DNA from: Palsa-513 sp036510225
GTDB lineage: Bacteria > Actinomycetota > Thermoleophilia > Solirubrobacterales > Solirubrobacteraceae
Length of the DNA stretch: 64,000 nucleotides
Assembly (NCBI GenBank): GCA_036510225.1
Contig: DATCEH010000122.1
Location: forward strand, 12,426-76,425
Direction: 5' to 3'
The translations under genes and the position numbers were made by a program. Position 1 is the first letter of the stretch; each line of letters opens with the position of its first letter. Under the pieces are notes generated by a model, which searched no databases, was not told the origin of the DNA, and saw only the letters and a program-made list of their open reading frames with translations. Shown here piece after piece: positions 9,462 through 18,173 of this stretch.

Positions 9462-9743
9462 ATGAAAGCCGTTTGGAACGGGACGACGATCGCCGAGAGC
9501 GATCAGACGCTTGTCATCGAAGGGAACCACTACTTCCCGCCCGACGCCGTCCGCAGCGAGTACTTCCAGGACTCCGCCACCCACACGTCCTGCGCCTGGA
9601 AGGGCGAGGCCAGCTACAAGACGCTCGAGGTCGGTGGCCAGACCAACCCCGACGCCGCCTGGTTCTACCCCGAGCCCAAGGACGCCGCCGCGGAGATCAA
9701 GGATTACTTCGCATTCTGGCGGGGAGTCGAGGTGACTGACTGA
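9462..9743 (+). CDS. DUF427 family protein
   Basis: Small (93 aa) single-domain protein of the DUF427 family, whose biochemical role is not established. Typical family elements are MKAVWNGTTIAES at the start, EGNHYFPPDAV, a CAWKGEASYK segment and the terminal WRGVEV. The start at 9462 is supported by a strong AAGGAG 9 bp upstream; a longer in-frame reading from 9351 adds a Pro-rich, unconserved leader. The TGA stop lies within a run of TGACTGACTGACTCA that begins a region carrying the dispersed repeat family. Confidence 0.88.
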   Translation: MKAVWNGTTIAESDQTLVIEGNHYFPPDAVRSEYFQDSATHTSCAWKGEASYKTLEVGGQTNPDAAWFYPEPKDAAAEIKDYFAFWRGVEVTD

Positions 9744-9765
9744 CTCACTCGAGTTTCGTCCCTGT
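9742..9765 (+). repeat. Fragment of dispersed palindromic repeat
   Basis: The sequence from 9742 (GACTCACTCG followed by a G-T-T-T-C-G type stretch) resembles the left terminus of the full copy at 37225. It directly overlaps the stop codon of the DUF427 gene. Only about 20 bp align clearly, so this may be a remnant. Confidence 0.4.
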
Positions 9766-9921
9766 CTGCGTGGCGTGCTCGACGCGGGCTGGACGCGTGC
9801 TGGACGTCGGTCGCGCCACGGGGCGGGGCGGCGAGTGCGAGCGGCGGGGGCGGGGCGGGGCGGGGCGGGTGCGGCGGGGGCGGTGCCGGTCGGTCCCGGG
9901 AGGGGTCGGCTTCGCGGTCAG

Positions 9922-10021
9922 GGGACTCTCGGGGGCTGGGTGGTGGAGGACGGGACTGATCGGGGGCTGGGTGGTCGAGGCGGGGATTCTCGGGACAGAG
10001 TCGTTGAGAAGGGGACTCTCC
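9922..10021 (+). repeat. 30-bp tandem repeat array leading into the dispersed element
   Basis: Units starting GGGACTCTC / GGGACTGAT / GGGGATTCT / GGGACTCTCC begin at 9922, 9952, 9982 and 10012, an exact 30-bp period. The last unit supplies the GGACTCTCC end of the dispersed element. Confidence 0.65.
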
Positions 10022-10202
10022 AAGGAAAGTAGCTGACTGACTCAGGCAACCTTTTCCCGATGGAGCTATCAGCATGCTCGTTCGCCGCCCCGGGGAGTTC
10101 GGTCGATCACAGCCCACCCCCCGCAGGCGACCCGCACCCGCCCTCGCCCCCCGCACGGACGTGGAGTCGGCCGAGCGAAAAGTGCGAAACGCGAATGAGT
10201 CC
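10013..10202 (-). repeat. Dispersed palindromic repeat, near-full copy (reverse orientation)
   Basis: About 190 bp. Read on the minus strand it matches the copy at 37225-37445 in order: GACTCATTCG, TCGCACTTTTCGCT, GGCCGACTCCACGTC, a GGGCGGGTGCGGG tract, GTGATC, a TGACTGAGTCAGTCA-like core (here with one changed arm base), AGCTACTTTCC and the terminal GGAGAGTCC. Flanking and internal matches rule out chance. It sits between the DUF427 gene and the oxidoreductase gene. Confidence 0.8.
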
Positions 10203-10383
10203 GGTCACCACCTTGGTCGGAGTCGTCTCCCGGATCGCCCAGTCCGCGACGAGAGCCAGCTGACCTCACGGCAGGCGGCCGGAGTCCAGCCATCCGTAGG
10301 AGCCTCGCCGGCAGGCGGCCGAAGTCCAGCGAGCCGACCCGGCCCGTCCGGGCGGCGGAGCGCTCGTCGCATATTGTCCGGGC

Positions 10384-11757
10384 ATGACTGATTTCGACGT
10401 GATCGTGCTCGGAGCAGGCCCGGCCGGCGAGGTCTGCGCCGGCCGACTCGCGAAGGCCGGGCTCGCCGTGGCGATCGTCGAGCGCGAGCTGGTCGGCGGC
10501 GAGTGCGCCTTCTACGCCTGCATGCCCTCCAAGGCCCTGCTCCGGCCGGCCGAGCTGCTGGCCGAGGTCGCTCGCGTCCCCGGCGCCGCCGAGGCCCTCT
10601 GCCGGGGGGTCGATCCGGCCGTCACCCTGACCCGCCGCGACGAGGTGATCCATGACCTCGACGACTCGGTCCAGCTCCCATGGATCGAGCATCTCGGGAT
10701 CACACTGATTCGCGGCTTCGGTCGGCTCGAGCCGCCGGCGGGCGGCGAGCGGCGTGTGAGCGTCGGCGACCGGACCTACCAGGCCGGCCGGGCGGTCGTG
10801 ATCGCGACCGGCAGCGCCGCCGCGTTCCCGCCGATCCCGGGTCTCCGGGAGGTCGAGCCGTGGACCAACCGGGAGGCGACCACCGTCAAGGAGGTCCCGG
10901 ACAGCCTGCTGATCCTTGGTGGGGGGGTCGTCGGCGTCGAGCTCGCCCAGGCGTGGTCGAGCCTCGGCGCCCGCGTCGTCCTGGTCGAGGCCCTGCCCCG
11001 TCTGCTCGCCCGCGAGGAGCCATTCGCCGGCGAGCAGGTGGGCGACGCCCTTCGCGAGCGGGGCGTCGAGGTCCACCTCGGGGCGAAGGCGACGGCCGTC
11101 GCCCACGCTGATGCCGGCTTCACGCTGACGCTCGAGGACGGCGCCGAGCTCGCATGTCGAGAGCTCCTCGTGGCGGTCGGCCGGCGGCCGCTGACCGAGG
11201 ACATCGGGGTCGACGCCTTCGGGCTCGAGCCGGGTCAGACGATCGATGTCGACGATCAGATGCGCGTCGCCGGCCACGACTGGCTGTTTGCGATCGGCGA
11301 CGTCAACGGGCGGAGCCTGCTGACGCACATGGGGAAGTACCAGGCTCGCGCTGCCGCGGACGTGATCCTCGGGCGGGATGCCCGGGTGACCGAGGACGGG
11401 CCCCGCTCGCCGCGCGTCGTCTTCACCGACCCCCAGGTCGCCGCCGTCGGCCTGACCTTCGCGGCCGCGCTCGACGCGGGGATCCAGGCCCGCGCGGTCG
11501 ATGTCGAGACGTCGGCTACGGCGGGCGCGAGCTTCTACGGACGGGGGACCCCCGGTAGGGCACGGATCGTCGTCGACGACGTCCGGCGGGTGATCGTCGG
11601 GGCCACGTTCACCGGCTTCGAGGTCGCCGAGTTCATCCACGCCGCGACGATCGCGGTCGTCGGCGAGGTCCCGGTCGACCGTCTCTGGCACGCGATCCCG
11701 TCATTTCCGACCCGTAGCGAGCTCTGGCTCAAGCTGCTCGAGGAGTATGGGCTCTAG
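10384..11757 (+). CDS. Class I pyridine nucleotide-disulfide oxidoreductase (dihydrolipoamide dehydrogenase-like)
   Basis: FAD/NAD(P)-dependent dithiol oxidoreductase of the Lpd/mercuric reductase class, 457 aa. The FAD motif GAGPAG lies at residues 10-15, the redox-active pair Cys41-x4-Cys46 in GGECAFYACMPSK, the NAD(P)-binding GGGVVGVELAQ near residue 180, and a C-terminal dimerisation domain with His in HAIPSFPTRSE. The family includes dihydrolipoyl dehydrogenase, mycothione reductase and related enzymes. No 2-oxo-acid dehydrogenase genes are adjacent, so the physiological disulfide substrate is open. Confidence 0.87.
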   Translation: MTDFDVIVLGAGPAGEVCAGRLAKAGLAVAIVERELVGGECAFYACMPSKALLRPAELLAEVARVPGAAEALCRGVDPAVTLTRRDEVIHDLDDSVQLPWIEHLGITLIRGFGRLEPPAGGERRVSVGDRTYQAGRAVVIATGSAAAFPPIPGLREVEPWTNREATTVKEVPDSLLILGGGVVGVELAQAWSSLGARVVLVEALPRLLAREEPFAGEQVGDALRERGVEVHLGAKATAVAHADAGFTLTLEDGAELACRELLVAVGRRPLTEDIGVDAFGLEPGQTIDVDDQMRVAGHDWLFAIGDVNGRSLLTHMGKYQARAAADVILGRDARVTEDGPRSPRVVFTDPQVAAVGLTFAAALDAGIQARAVDVETSATAGASFYGRGTPGRARIVVDDVRRVIVGATFTGFEVAEFIHAATIAVVGEVPVDRLWHAIPSFPTRSELWLKLLEEYGL

Positions 11758-11831
11758 GTCTGGCGCCCACGCACCGCGAGTGGACGAGAGGCGTTGACGG
11801 TGGCCGTGGCCGGCCGGAGCGCCGGCGCCGC

Positions 11832-12341
11832 TCAGAACGGCAGGCCGTGAAGCGTGGCCGGCCCGACCGGCCACGAAGCCTCCGGGGTCAGGGCGTGCTC
11901 CATCGTGCGCAGGGCTATCACCTCGTAGCCGTCCGCCTGCTGGACCGAGACCGGCGAGCCGAGCTCGGCGAACCCAAGCCGCTCATACAGGCCGAGTCGG
12001 TCCGCGTGACAGAAGAGGACCGCGAACCCCGGCCCCATCGTGCGCGCCCGGACGAGCGCCTCCCCGACGATCCGGCGAGCGAGCCCCCGCCCGCGGCGCT
12101 CCGCGCTCACGATCACCCCGCCCAACCCCACCACCGGGAAGCGCTCCCCGGCTACCTCGACCTCGGCGAGGACAAGCCCCGCCGAGGCAGCCAGCCGACC
12201 GTCGTCCTCGCGCAGCGCCACGTGACGATCCTTCGCGCGGAAGCGGAGACTCACGCCGGTCACGTCGAACGGGTCGACCTCGTCGCCCTCGAGGTCGGCG
12301 CGGTGCTCGTCGGTCAACTCACCGAACTCGACGACTTCCAT
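11832..12341 (-). CDS. GNAT-family N-acetyltransferase
   Basis: Acetyl-CoA-dependent acetyltransferase of the GNAT fold, about 169 aa. The acetyl-CoA pyrophosphate loop is visible as RRGRGLARRIVGEAL, preceded by the beta-strand VVGLGGVIVSAE and followed by LYERLGFAELG. Start chosen at ATG 12341 with GGATGA just upstream; a TTG at 12353 is also in frame. The acceptor is unknown. It neighbours a lipoprotein gene on the same strand but has no obvious functional link to it. Confidence 0.8.
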   Translation of the reverse strand: MEVVEFGELTDEHRADLEGDEVDPFDVTGVSLRFRAKDRHVALREDDGRLAASAGLVLAEVEVAGERFPVVGLGGVIVSAERRGRGLARRIVGEALVRARTMGPGFAVLFCHADRLGLYERLGFAELGSPVSVQQADGYEVIALRTMEHALTPEASWPVGPATLHGLPF

Positions 12342-12430
12342 CGGGTCATCCAATCACACCCGGCGGGCCGGACCGGGAAGCCGACTCGCCCGCCGGCCGC
12401 CGTCGCGACCCCAGCCCGCACGCCGGTCGC

Positions 12431-12955
12431 TCACAGGTCGGCCACCAATCGGCGCGCTACCGAGACCGCCGTCGCCCGTCGGCGCGACACCGGCTGGCCG
12501 GACCAGGTCACGCCGACGCTGACCAGCGCGCGAGAGTTGGCGGTGAGCACTTCCTGGAGCCCCGGAAACCACGACGCGTCCAACCCGAGACGGTCGACGT
12601 GGATCGGCGCCGGCGTCACCCGGTGGGTCCCGAACACCTGGCCGGTCTCGACGATCTGCCGCTCGAGCCGTGTGTAAGGCTGAGGGGCGCCGTCCACCGT
12701 GACGGTGACCACCGGTCCGTCGGGGATCTCCAACCGGCAGCCGTGCGCGCCGTCGGGCGCGACGAACGGGTGGATGCTGACGTGCCCGCGACCCAGGCGT
12801 GAGACCCCGGCCGCGACGTCGGCCGGGCAGGCGCTGGCGCCCGGGCGCGGCGCGACATGCGAGGTCGCCGTCGGTACCGAGCGCGACGATGACGACCCGC
12901 AGGCCGAGAGCACAACGATCGGAGTCAACAGGAGAAAGCGGAACCAGCGCCTCAT
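12431..12955 (-). CDS. Putative lipoprotein, unknown function
   Basis: About 174 aa from the ATG at 12955. N-terminal Arg residues, a hydrophobic segment and the lipobox V-L-S-A-C-G indicate a diacylglyceryl-modified exported protein, followed by a Ser-rich linker. Two Cys residues in the mature part (CPADVA and GCRLEIPDG) could form a disulfide. The C-terminal half contains VGVTWSGQPVSRRRATAVSVARRLV. No family recognised. An in-frame upstream start (12988) would place extra residues before the signal peptide and is disfavoured. Confidence 0.7.
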   Translation of the reverse strand: MRRWFRFLLLTPIVVLSACGSSSSRSVPTATSHVAPRPGASACPADVAAGVSRLGRGHVSIHPFVAPDGAHGCRLEIPDGPVVTVTVDGAPQPYTRLERQIVETGQVFGTHRVTPAPIHVDRLGLDASWFPGLQEVLTANSRALVSVGVTWSGQPVSRRRATAVSVARRLVADL

Positions 12956-13071
12956 CACGATCACCTCGGCCGAGATCCGACAGCCCAAGTGGGCTCGATC
13001 GAGCGTAACCGATGCTCCACGCCGGACGACGATGCCCGGCTCGCGGGTCTAAGAATTCTGCCAAGAGGTCG

Positions 13072-13088
13072 TTACAGCGTGCTTACAG
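13072..13088 (+). promoter_or_regulatory. Possible 11-bp-spaced direct repeat before the DUF2231 gene
   Basis: TTACAG occurs at 13072 and again at 13083, exactly 11 bp apart, about 22 bp before the start codon. The spacing matches OmpR/PhoB-type direct repeats and resembles the GTTAC unit in the pst promoter. Only two units are present, so this is tentative. Confidence 0.3.
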
Positions 13089-13109
13089 GCGGCACCTAGA
13101 CTCGCCGAG

Positions 13110-13769
13110 ATGAGTACCGAGACGGTCTCACGCGCCGCGCCGAAGGGAGTCGACTGGCGGCGCGCCGAGTTCGTCCTGACGCTGTGCGCCTTCGTCGGAT
13201 TCCTGACGCTGCCGATCCGGCTCACGACGATCTACGCAGGACTGCCGGCTCATCCGCTGCTGATCCACGTACCCGTGATCCTGATCCCGGTCAGCGTGCT
13301 CGGCGCGCTCGCGTGTGTGGCCAGGCCGGTCTGGCTCGACCGCTACGGGATCCTCCTGTCCGGCACCGCGATCGTCGCGATGTCCTCGATCTTCCTGGCG
13401 ATGCAGGCCGGAGCCGCATTGGAGGCGGGGCTGAACCTGCAGGGGCCGGCCGCCGATCTGATCCATCGCCACTCGCACGCCGCCCACATCCTTGCGATCC
13501 TGTTCGTCGCGTTCACCGCCGTCCTGATCGTCACGCTCGCCGCACACCGGATCTCCGGCGGCAGGCCGACCGGCCTCGGGATCGCCGACCGCCTGTTGTC
13601 GCCGCGGTCGTCCAACGTCGCACTGCGCGTGCTGCTCGTCCTTCTGGCACTCGGCTGCGCCTACATGGTGTTCAAGGTCGGTGACCTCGGCGCAAAGGCG
13701 GTCTGGCAGGGCCGCCTCCAGCACGCCGGCGGCCTCGGCCCCGGCGGCTTCCCGCCCCCGCCTTCCTGA
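13110..13769 (+). CDS. DUF2231-like polytopic membrane protein
   Basis: 219-aa integral membrane protein with about four or five transmembrane helices (about residues 22-40, 50-70, 80-100, 125-150 and 175-195). The segment GLPAHPLLIHVPVILIP, with conserved His residues, is characteristic of DUF2231 membrane proteins, some of which are thought to bind haem. Additional His residues occur in HRHSHAAH. It ends in a Gly/Pro-rich tail. Function unknown. It is divergent from the lipoprotein gene, with a 154-bp promoter-bearing gap. Confidence 0.75.
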   Translation: MSTETVSRAAPKGVDWRRAEFVLTLCAFVGFLTLPIRLTTIYAGLPAHPLLIHVPVILIPVSVLGALACVARPVWLDRYGILLSGTAIVAMSSIFLAMQAGAALEAGLNLQGPAADLIHRHSHAAHILAILFVAFTAVLIVTLAAHRISGGRPTGLGIADRLLSPRSSNVALRVLLVLLALGCAYMVFKVGDLGAKAVWQGRLQHAGGLGPGGFPPPPS

Positions 13770-13797
13770 CCTGACGCGCCGGTTGGGCTACGGCCCG

Positions 13798-13875
13798 TCG
13801 GCCGGGGTGCCGACCGTCGGGGGATCCGCGCTCGCGCGGTCGGCCGGGGTGCCGACCGTCGGGGGATCCGCGCTC
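13798..13875 (+). repeat. 42-bp tandem duplication overlapping the ppk stop
   Basis: A unit starting TCGGCCGGGGTGCCGACC at 13798 recurs at 13840 (period 42 bp) with near identity. The second copy runs into the ppk stop codon (13876-13874). It lies between the convergent DUF2231 and ppk genes, and internal GGTGCCGACC dyads could form hairpins. Confidence 0.75.
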
Positions 13876-16000
13876 AGTCGGTCGGCGTCAGCTCGGCCGA
13901 GCGGGCCGCGTGACGGCGCATCAGCTCGGCCTGGACATCGTGCACTTCACCGTCGACCGGGATCCGCCGCTCCCACTCGCCATCGGCGCGCAGCTCCCAG
14001 GCGTTGCGTGTGTCGGCAAGGCAGAGCTCGACCGCGTCGAGCACCTCGTCGCGGACGTCGTCCTGGTCGAGCGGGACGATCAGCTCGACGCGGGTGTCGA
14101 GGTTCCGTGGCATCAGGTCGGCAGACCCCATGAACACGGTCTTCCGGCCGCCTCGCTCGAACGAGTAGACCCGCGAGTGCTCGAGAAAGCGCCCGACGAC
14201 CGAGACGACCTCGATGTTCTCGGAGATGCCCGGGATCCGCGGCCGCAGGCAGCAGATCCCGCGGACGTTGAGGTCGACCATGACGCCGGCCTGAGACGCC
14301 GCGTACAGGGCTTCGATGCAACGCTGGTCGACCAGTGAGTTGAGCTTCATCACGATCCGCCCGGGCGTCTGCTCCGAATGCGCGTCGATCGTCGCGGTGA
14401 TCTGCTCGAGGATCCCGTCCCGAAGGTGGGTCGGCGCGACCAGCGCCTTCCGATAGCTCGACGGCCGCCCGAAGCCGGTCAGGTAGTTGAACAGCTCGGC
14501 CACGTCCTGGCCGAGGTCCGGATCGGTCGTGAAGAGGCCGAAGTCCGTGTAGAGGCGGGCCGTCGTCGAGTGGTAGTTGCCCGTGCCGATGTGCACGTAG
14601 TTGCGCACGCCGTCGCCCTCCCTGCGCACGACGAGCACGCACTTGGCGTGGGTCTTCAGCGCCGGATGCCCGTAGACGACGTGGACTCCCGCCTGCTCGA
14701 GGGCCTTCGCCCACTCGATGTTCGTCCGCTCGTCGAAGCGGGCCTGGAGCTCGACCAGGCAGACGGCCTGCTTGCCCTGCTCGGCCGCCCGGATCAGCGC
14801 CGGGACGAGCGGCGAGTCGTCGCTCGTCCGGTACACCGTCTGCTTGATCGCCAGGACGTTCGGGTCGGCGACGGCCTGCTCGACGAACCGGCCGACCGAG
14901 CTCGTGAACGAGTCGTACGGGTGGTGGACGAGGATGTCGCCCTTGCGCATCGCCGCCATCACGTCCGGCCGGCCGTCCTCGGCCCGGAACCGCGGGTGGA
15001 CCGGGGCGGCCCACGGCTCGTCGCGGAGCTTGGCGTGGCCCGGCAGCTTGACGAGCTCCCAGAGCCCGGTCAGGTCGAGCCGTCCGTCGATCGGGTAGAT
15101 GCCGGCCTGGTTGACGTCGAGCGCGGCCGTCAGCTCGGCGAGCAGCCCGTCGGACATGCCGGCGCCGACCTCGACCCGGACGACCTCGCCGAAGCGGCGC
15201 CGACGGAGCTCGTCCTCGACTGCCCGCATCAGGTCCTCGGCCTCGTCGGAGACCGACAGGTCGGCATCGCGTGAGACCCGGAAGACCGCGGAGTCGACGA
15301 TCTCCATGCCCTGGAAGAGCGAGTCGAGGTTGTCGGCTATGACGTCCTCCAGCGGGACGAACGTGTGGCCCTCGCCGACCGCGACGAACCGCGGCAGGAT
15401 CTCGATCGGGACCTTCACACGGGCGAACGTGCTGTGCCCGGAGACCGGGTCGCCGACGATCACACCGAGGCTGAGCGACAGGTTCGAGATGTACGGGAAC
15501 GGCTGTCCCGGTCCGACCGCGAGCGGTGTCAGAGCCGGGAAGATGACCCGCCGGAAGCGGTCGCGCAGGGCCGAGCGCTCGTCGGCCGAGATCTCCGAGA
15601 CCGTGGCCAGGCGAATCCCGTGGTCGGCGAGCGCCGGGTAGAGCTCGTTCTCGACGCAGTCCGTCTGCCGCTTGGTCAGGATCAGCACCCGCTCGCGGAT
15701 CGCCGCCAGCGTCTGCCTCGGGGTCAGGCCGGCGTACCCCGGTCGGTCGAGGCCGGCATCGATCTGGTCGAGCAGGCCGGCGACCCGGACCATGAAGTAC
15801 TCGTCGAGGTTCGACGAGAAGATCGCCGCGAACTTGGCGCGTTCGAGCAGCGGGACCGACTCGTCCTCGGCGAGCGCGAGGACCCGCTCGTTGAAGGCCA
15901 GCCACGAAAGCTCGCGATTGAAGTAGAGGGTCGAATCCCCGAGCCTCGTGTCCGGGGCCGGGAGTCCGATCTCGGACACGGTGGCCTCGTCCGTGCTCAT
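13874..16000 (-). CDS. ppk: Polyphosphate kinase 1
   Basis: Polymerises the gamma-phosphate of ATP into inorganic polyphosphate. 708 aa, the usual PPK1 length. Visible features: the N-terminal YFNRELSWLAFNERVLALAED and FSSNLDEYFMVRVAG, then the catalytic C-terminal phospholipase-D-like domains with KTHAKCVLVVRRE (autophosphorylated His region) and YVHIGTGNYHSTTARLYTDFGLFT. Start ATG 16000 is preceded by GGAGG; a longer reading to 16192 runs into the sixA gene and is rejected. It is divergent from sixA (26-bp gap) and close to the pst operon, fitting phosphate storage. Confidence 0.95.
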   Translation of the reverse strand: MSTDEATVSEIGLPAPDTRLGDSTLYFNRELSWLAFNERVLALAEDESVPLLERAKFAAIFSSNLDEYFMVRVAGLLDQIDAGLDRPGYAGLTPRQTLAAIRERVLILTKRQTDCVENELYPALADHGIRLATVSEISADERSALRDRFRRVIFPALTPLAVGPGQPFPYISNLSLSLGVIVGDPVSGHSTFARVKVPIEILPRFVAVGEGHTFVPLEDVIADNLDSLFQGMEIVDSAVFRVSRDADLSVSDEAEDLMRAVEDELRRRRFGEVVRVEVGAGMSDGLLAELTAALDVNQAGIYPIDGRLDLTGLWELVKLPGHAKLRDEPWAAPVHPRFRAEDGRPDVMAAMRKGDILVHHPYDSFTSSVGRFVEQAVADPNVLAIKQTVYRTSDDSPLVPALIRAAEQGKQAVCLVELQARFDERTNIEWAKALEQAGVHVVYGHPALKTHAKCVLVVRREGDGVRNYVHIGTGNYHSTTARLYTDFGLFTTDPDLGQDVAELFNYLTGFGRPSSYRKALVAPTHLRDGILEQITATIDAHSEQTPGRIVMKLNSLVDQRCIEALYAASQAGVMVDLNVRGICCLRPRIPGISENIEVVSVVGRFLEHSRVYSFERGGRKTVFMGSADLMPRNLDTRVELIVPLDQDDVRDEVLDAVELCLADTRNAWELRADGEWERRIPVDGEVHDVQAELMRRHAARSAELTPTD

Positions 16001-16026
16001 CAGGACGCCTCCAATAGGCTGCGGTG

Positions 16027-16497
16027 ATGTCCGGTCAGCTCTGGCTCCTGCGCCACGGTGAAGCCGAGCCCCACGGGTCGCAGCCGGACGTCGACCGGGA
16101 GTTGACCGCCAAGGGCCGGCGCCAGTCGGTCGCCGCCGGTCGCGCCCTCGCTCGGCTCGGTCTCGACTTCGACGCGGTCTACACGAGCCCACGCGTCCGG
16201 GCGCTCGACACGGCCGCCCTGGCGTGTGCCGAGCTCGGCGTCGACCTGACCGTCCACGCGCCGCTCGGCACCGGCTTCCAGCGGTCCGAGGCGGTGGCCC
16301 TGCTTGACGATCTCAATGGTGATGGGCGTCTCCTCCTGGTCGGTCACGAGCCCGACTTCTCCCAGCTGGCATACGACTTCACCGGCGGCCGGATCGATCT
16401 CAAGAAGGGCGGAATCGCGGCCATGCGCGCTGCACCCGGCGAGCTCCTCGTCGTCCTACGCCCGCGTGAGATCGAACTGCTCGCCGCCGCGCGCTAG
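16027..16497 (+). CDS. SixA-type phosphohistidine phosphatase
   Basis: Small (156 aa) histidine-phosphatase-superfamily enzyme with the catalytic LLRHGEAEP at its N-terminus, the second-core Arg/Ser in YTSPRVRALDTA and the second His in LVGHEPDFSQL. The family removes phosphate from phosphohistidine on His-kinase or phosphotransfer proteins. Start ATG 16027 (or the GTG just before it). It is divergent from ppk. Its last 42 bp overlap antisense the 3' end of the downstream response-regulator gene, so the two are convergent and physically interlocked. Confidence 0.85.
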   Translation: MSGQLWLLRHGEAEPHGSQPDVDRELTAKGRRQSVAAGRALARLGLDFDAVYTSPRVRALDTAALACAELGVDLTVHAPLGTGFQRSEAVALLDDLNGDGRLLLVGHEPDFSQLAYDFTGGRIDLKKGGIAAMRAAPGELLVVLRPREIELLAAAR

Positions 16498-17331
16498 CGA
16501 CCGATCGCCCGGCAGCTCGCCGATCGCCGGTGGGCCCGGCTGGCCGTTCTCGCCCTCGTCCTCCGGATGGACCCGTTCGGCAGCGAACCGGTAGCCGATC
16601 CCGAAATGCGTGTGGATGTAGCGCCACTCGGGTGACCACCGCTCGAGCTTCTGGCGCAGCTTGCGAACGAAGACGTCGACCGACCGATCCCCCCGGACCA
16701 TCGAGTAGCCCCAGAGCCGTTGGTAGATGAACTCCCGCTCGAGCACGCGGCCGCCCGACCCGGCCAGTAGCTCGATCAGCTCGAATTCCCGCCGCGTCAG
16801 GTCGATCCCCTGGCCGGCGACGAACGCCTGGTAGCGGTCGCCGCGGATCTCGACCTCGCCGGCGATCAACGGCGCCGCCTGGTGTGGGGTCTCGAGCCGC
16901 CGGCGGCGACGGATGACGGCCTCGACCCGGGCGATCAGCTCCTCGGGGTGGCACGGCTTCGAAAGCCAGTCGTCGGCCCCGATCCGCAGCCCGCGAACAC
17001 GCTGGGCAACGGTCGACGACCCCGTGCAGACGACGACACCGAGATCCGGAAGGGTCTCGCACAGACGCGACAGCCAGTCCCAGCAGCTCGGTCCGAGGAG
17101 CGCCAGATCGACGACGACGGCGCCGACACGCATCGGAGCGATCGCCTCGGGGGTGACCGTCACCGGTAGCACCCGCTGCTCCCAGCCGATCCGCTCGACC
17201 CGCTTCCCGAGCACCTGGAGGAAGCCCGAATCCCGGTCGAGGACGGCGATTCGCAGGGGGGTCGAACCAGCTTCGGCGCCACGCGGATCCTTCGCGGCGG
17301 TCCCCTCGGACGGGGAAACGTAGTCCGTCAT
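16456..17331 (-). CDS. OmpR/PhoB-family response regulator
   Basis: Two-domain transcription factor of 291 aa. The receiver domain has acidic pair Asp32/Asp34 in LDRDSG, predicted phospho-acceptor Asp75 in VVVDLAL and the Lys of LSKP. The C-terminal winged helix carries LTRREFELIELLAGSGGRV, DRSVDVFVRKLRQKL and YIHTHFGIGYRF. It lies just downstream of the pst-phoU genes on the same strand, and its DNA-binding domain resembles the receiver-less protein at the head of that operon. It is therefore the best local candidate for the phosphate regulator (PhoP/RegX3 role). No sensor kinase gene is present in the window. The 3' end overlaps sixA antisense. Confidence 0.9.
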   Translation of the reverse strand: MTDYVSPSEGTAAKDPRGAEAGSTPLRIAVLDRDSGFLQVLGKRVERIGWEQRVLPVTVTPEAIAPMRVGAVVVDLALLGPSCWDWLSRLCETLPDLGVVVCTGSSTVAQRVRGLRIGADDWLSKPCHPEELIARVEAVIRRRRRLETPHQAAPLIAGEVEIRGDRYQAFVAGQGIDLTRREFELIELLAGSGGRVLEREFIYQRLWGYSMVRGDRSVDVFVRKLRQKLERWSPEWRYIHTHFGIGYRFAAERVHPEDEGENGQPGPPAIGELPGDRSLARGGEQFDLTRA

Positions 17332-17386
17332 CTCGTGATCAGTCTAGTCATCGGTTGGACTCGATTCGTTCGTCGGGCCGATCCGG

Positions 17387-17404
17387 GTCACACGATCTTC
17401 ACAC
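17387..17404 (-). promoter_or_regulatory. Candidate PHO-box-like direct repeat upstream of the response regulator
   Basis: TCACAC at 17388 and TCACAC at 17399 are spaced exactly 11 bp, 57-73 bp upstream of the regulator start. The spacing equals that of the stronger box before the pst operon. It could mediate autoregulation; orientation relative to the gene is uncertain. Confidence 0.4.
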
Positions 17405-17459
17405 CGCCAGAGCGCACTTTACGCCGAATCTCGGGTTCTTGCCGGCGCTCCTCGGACGC

Positions 17460-18173
17460 TCAGGCGGCCCCGTCGCCGCGGGAGTCCGAGAACTCGCGAA
17501 ACAGGCCGGTGACGACGAACGCCGTCTGCTCGCCGATGTCGACCGCGTTGTCTCCGATCCGCTCGAAGCAGCGCGCGACCAGCGTCATCGTCATCGCCCA
17601 TTCCCGGACATCCGGGTCCTCGCCGATCTCGATCGCCCGGCGGAAGATGTCGCGCTGGAGCGTGTTGATCTCCCTGTCCTGGCGCACCAGATCCTCGGCG
17701 AGGCCGGCGTCCCGGCTGGCGAAGGCGAGCTTGCTCTGGGCGACCTCGGACCGCGCGAGCGTGCCCATCCGTACGACGAGCTCGAGGACGTCGGGGACCG
17801 TCGGCGGGTCGTTGCCGCAGAGCGGGAGTAGCTTGCACACGTTGACGCACTGGTCGCCGATCCGCTCGATGTGCTTGATCGTGTGCAGCAGCGCGGCGAC
17901 CAACCGGAGGTCGCCGGCGACCGGGGCCTGGCGGGCGAGCAGCGAGAGGATGCCCTGGTGGACCTCGAGGTACCGGCCGTCGATCCGGTCGTCGTCGTTG
18001 ATCACGATCGACGCGAGCTCGACGTCCTGATGGAGGAGTGCCTCGACGCTCCGGTCGATCTGCTCGAGCACGAGGTCGATGCCCTCGAGCGTCGCGTTCT
18101 CGAGCCCGGCCAGCTCCTCCTGGAAGTGGGGCCGGCCGGTCCCGCGGGTGCTAGCCGAACTTGCCGGTGACAT
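17460..18173 (-). CDS. phoU: Phosphate transport regulator PhoU
   Basis: 237-aa PhoU protein, a cytoplasmic regulator that couples the Pst transporter to phosphate signalling. It shows the two three-helix-bundle repeats with metal-binding-type motifs, each containing an E-R-I-G-D signature (HIERIGDQCVN and CFERIGDNAVDIGE). Start ATG 18173 lies inside the end of pstB (20-bp overlap); an upstream start would overlap pstB much further. It is the last gene of the wHTH-pstSCAB-phoU unit, with the response regulator 128 bp downstream. Confidence 0.93.
   Translation of the reverse strand: MSPASSASTRGTGRPHFQEELAGLENATLEGIDLVLEQIDRSVEALLHQDVELASIVINDDDRIDGRYLEVHQGILSLLARQAPVAGDLRLVAALLHTIKHIERIGDQCVNVCKLLPLCGNDPPTVPDVLELVVRMGTLARSEVAQSKLAFASRDAGLAEDLVRQDREINTLQRDIFRRAIEIGEDPDVREWAMTMTLVARCFERIGDNAVDIGEQTAFVVTGLFREFSDSRGDGAA

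Larger units (their letters stand above)
9744..10383. other. 640-bp non-coding region with repeats
   Basis: No convincing gene. It holds a fragment of the dispersed palindromic repeat (about 9742-9765), a G-rich low-complexity tract (about 9820-9890), four 30-bp tandem units (9922-10021), a nearly full-length repeat copy (10013-10202), and two copies of a GGCAGGCGGCCG(A/G)AGTCC motif (about 10269 and 10311) before the next gene. Confidence 0.7.

Noticed and set aside
12354..13064. 236-codon minus-strand frame over the lipoprotein gene
   Set aside because: The alternative frame has a clear signal peptide and lipobox; this one is low-complexity.
16001..16192. N-terminal extension of ppk
   Set aside because: It would run antisense through sixA; ATG 16000 has a good GGAGG and gives the family's normal start.
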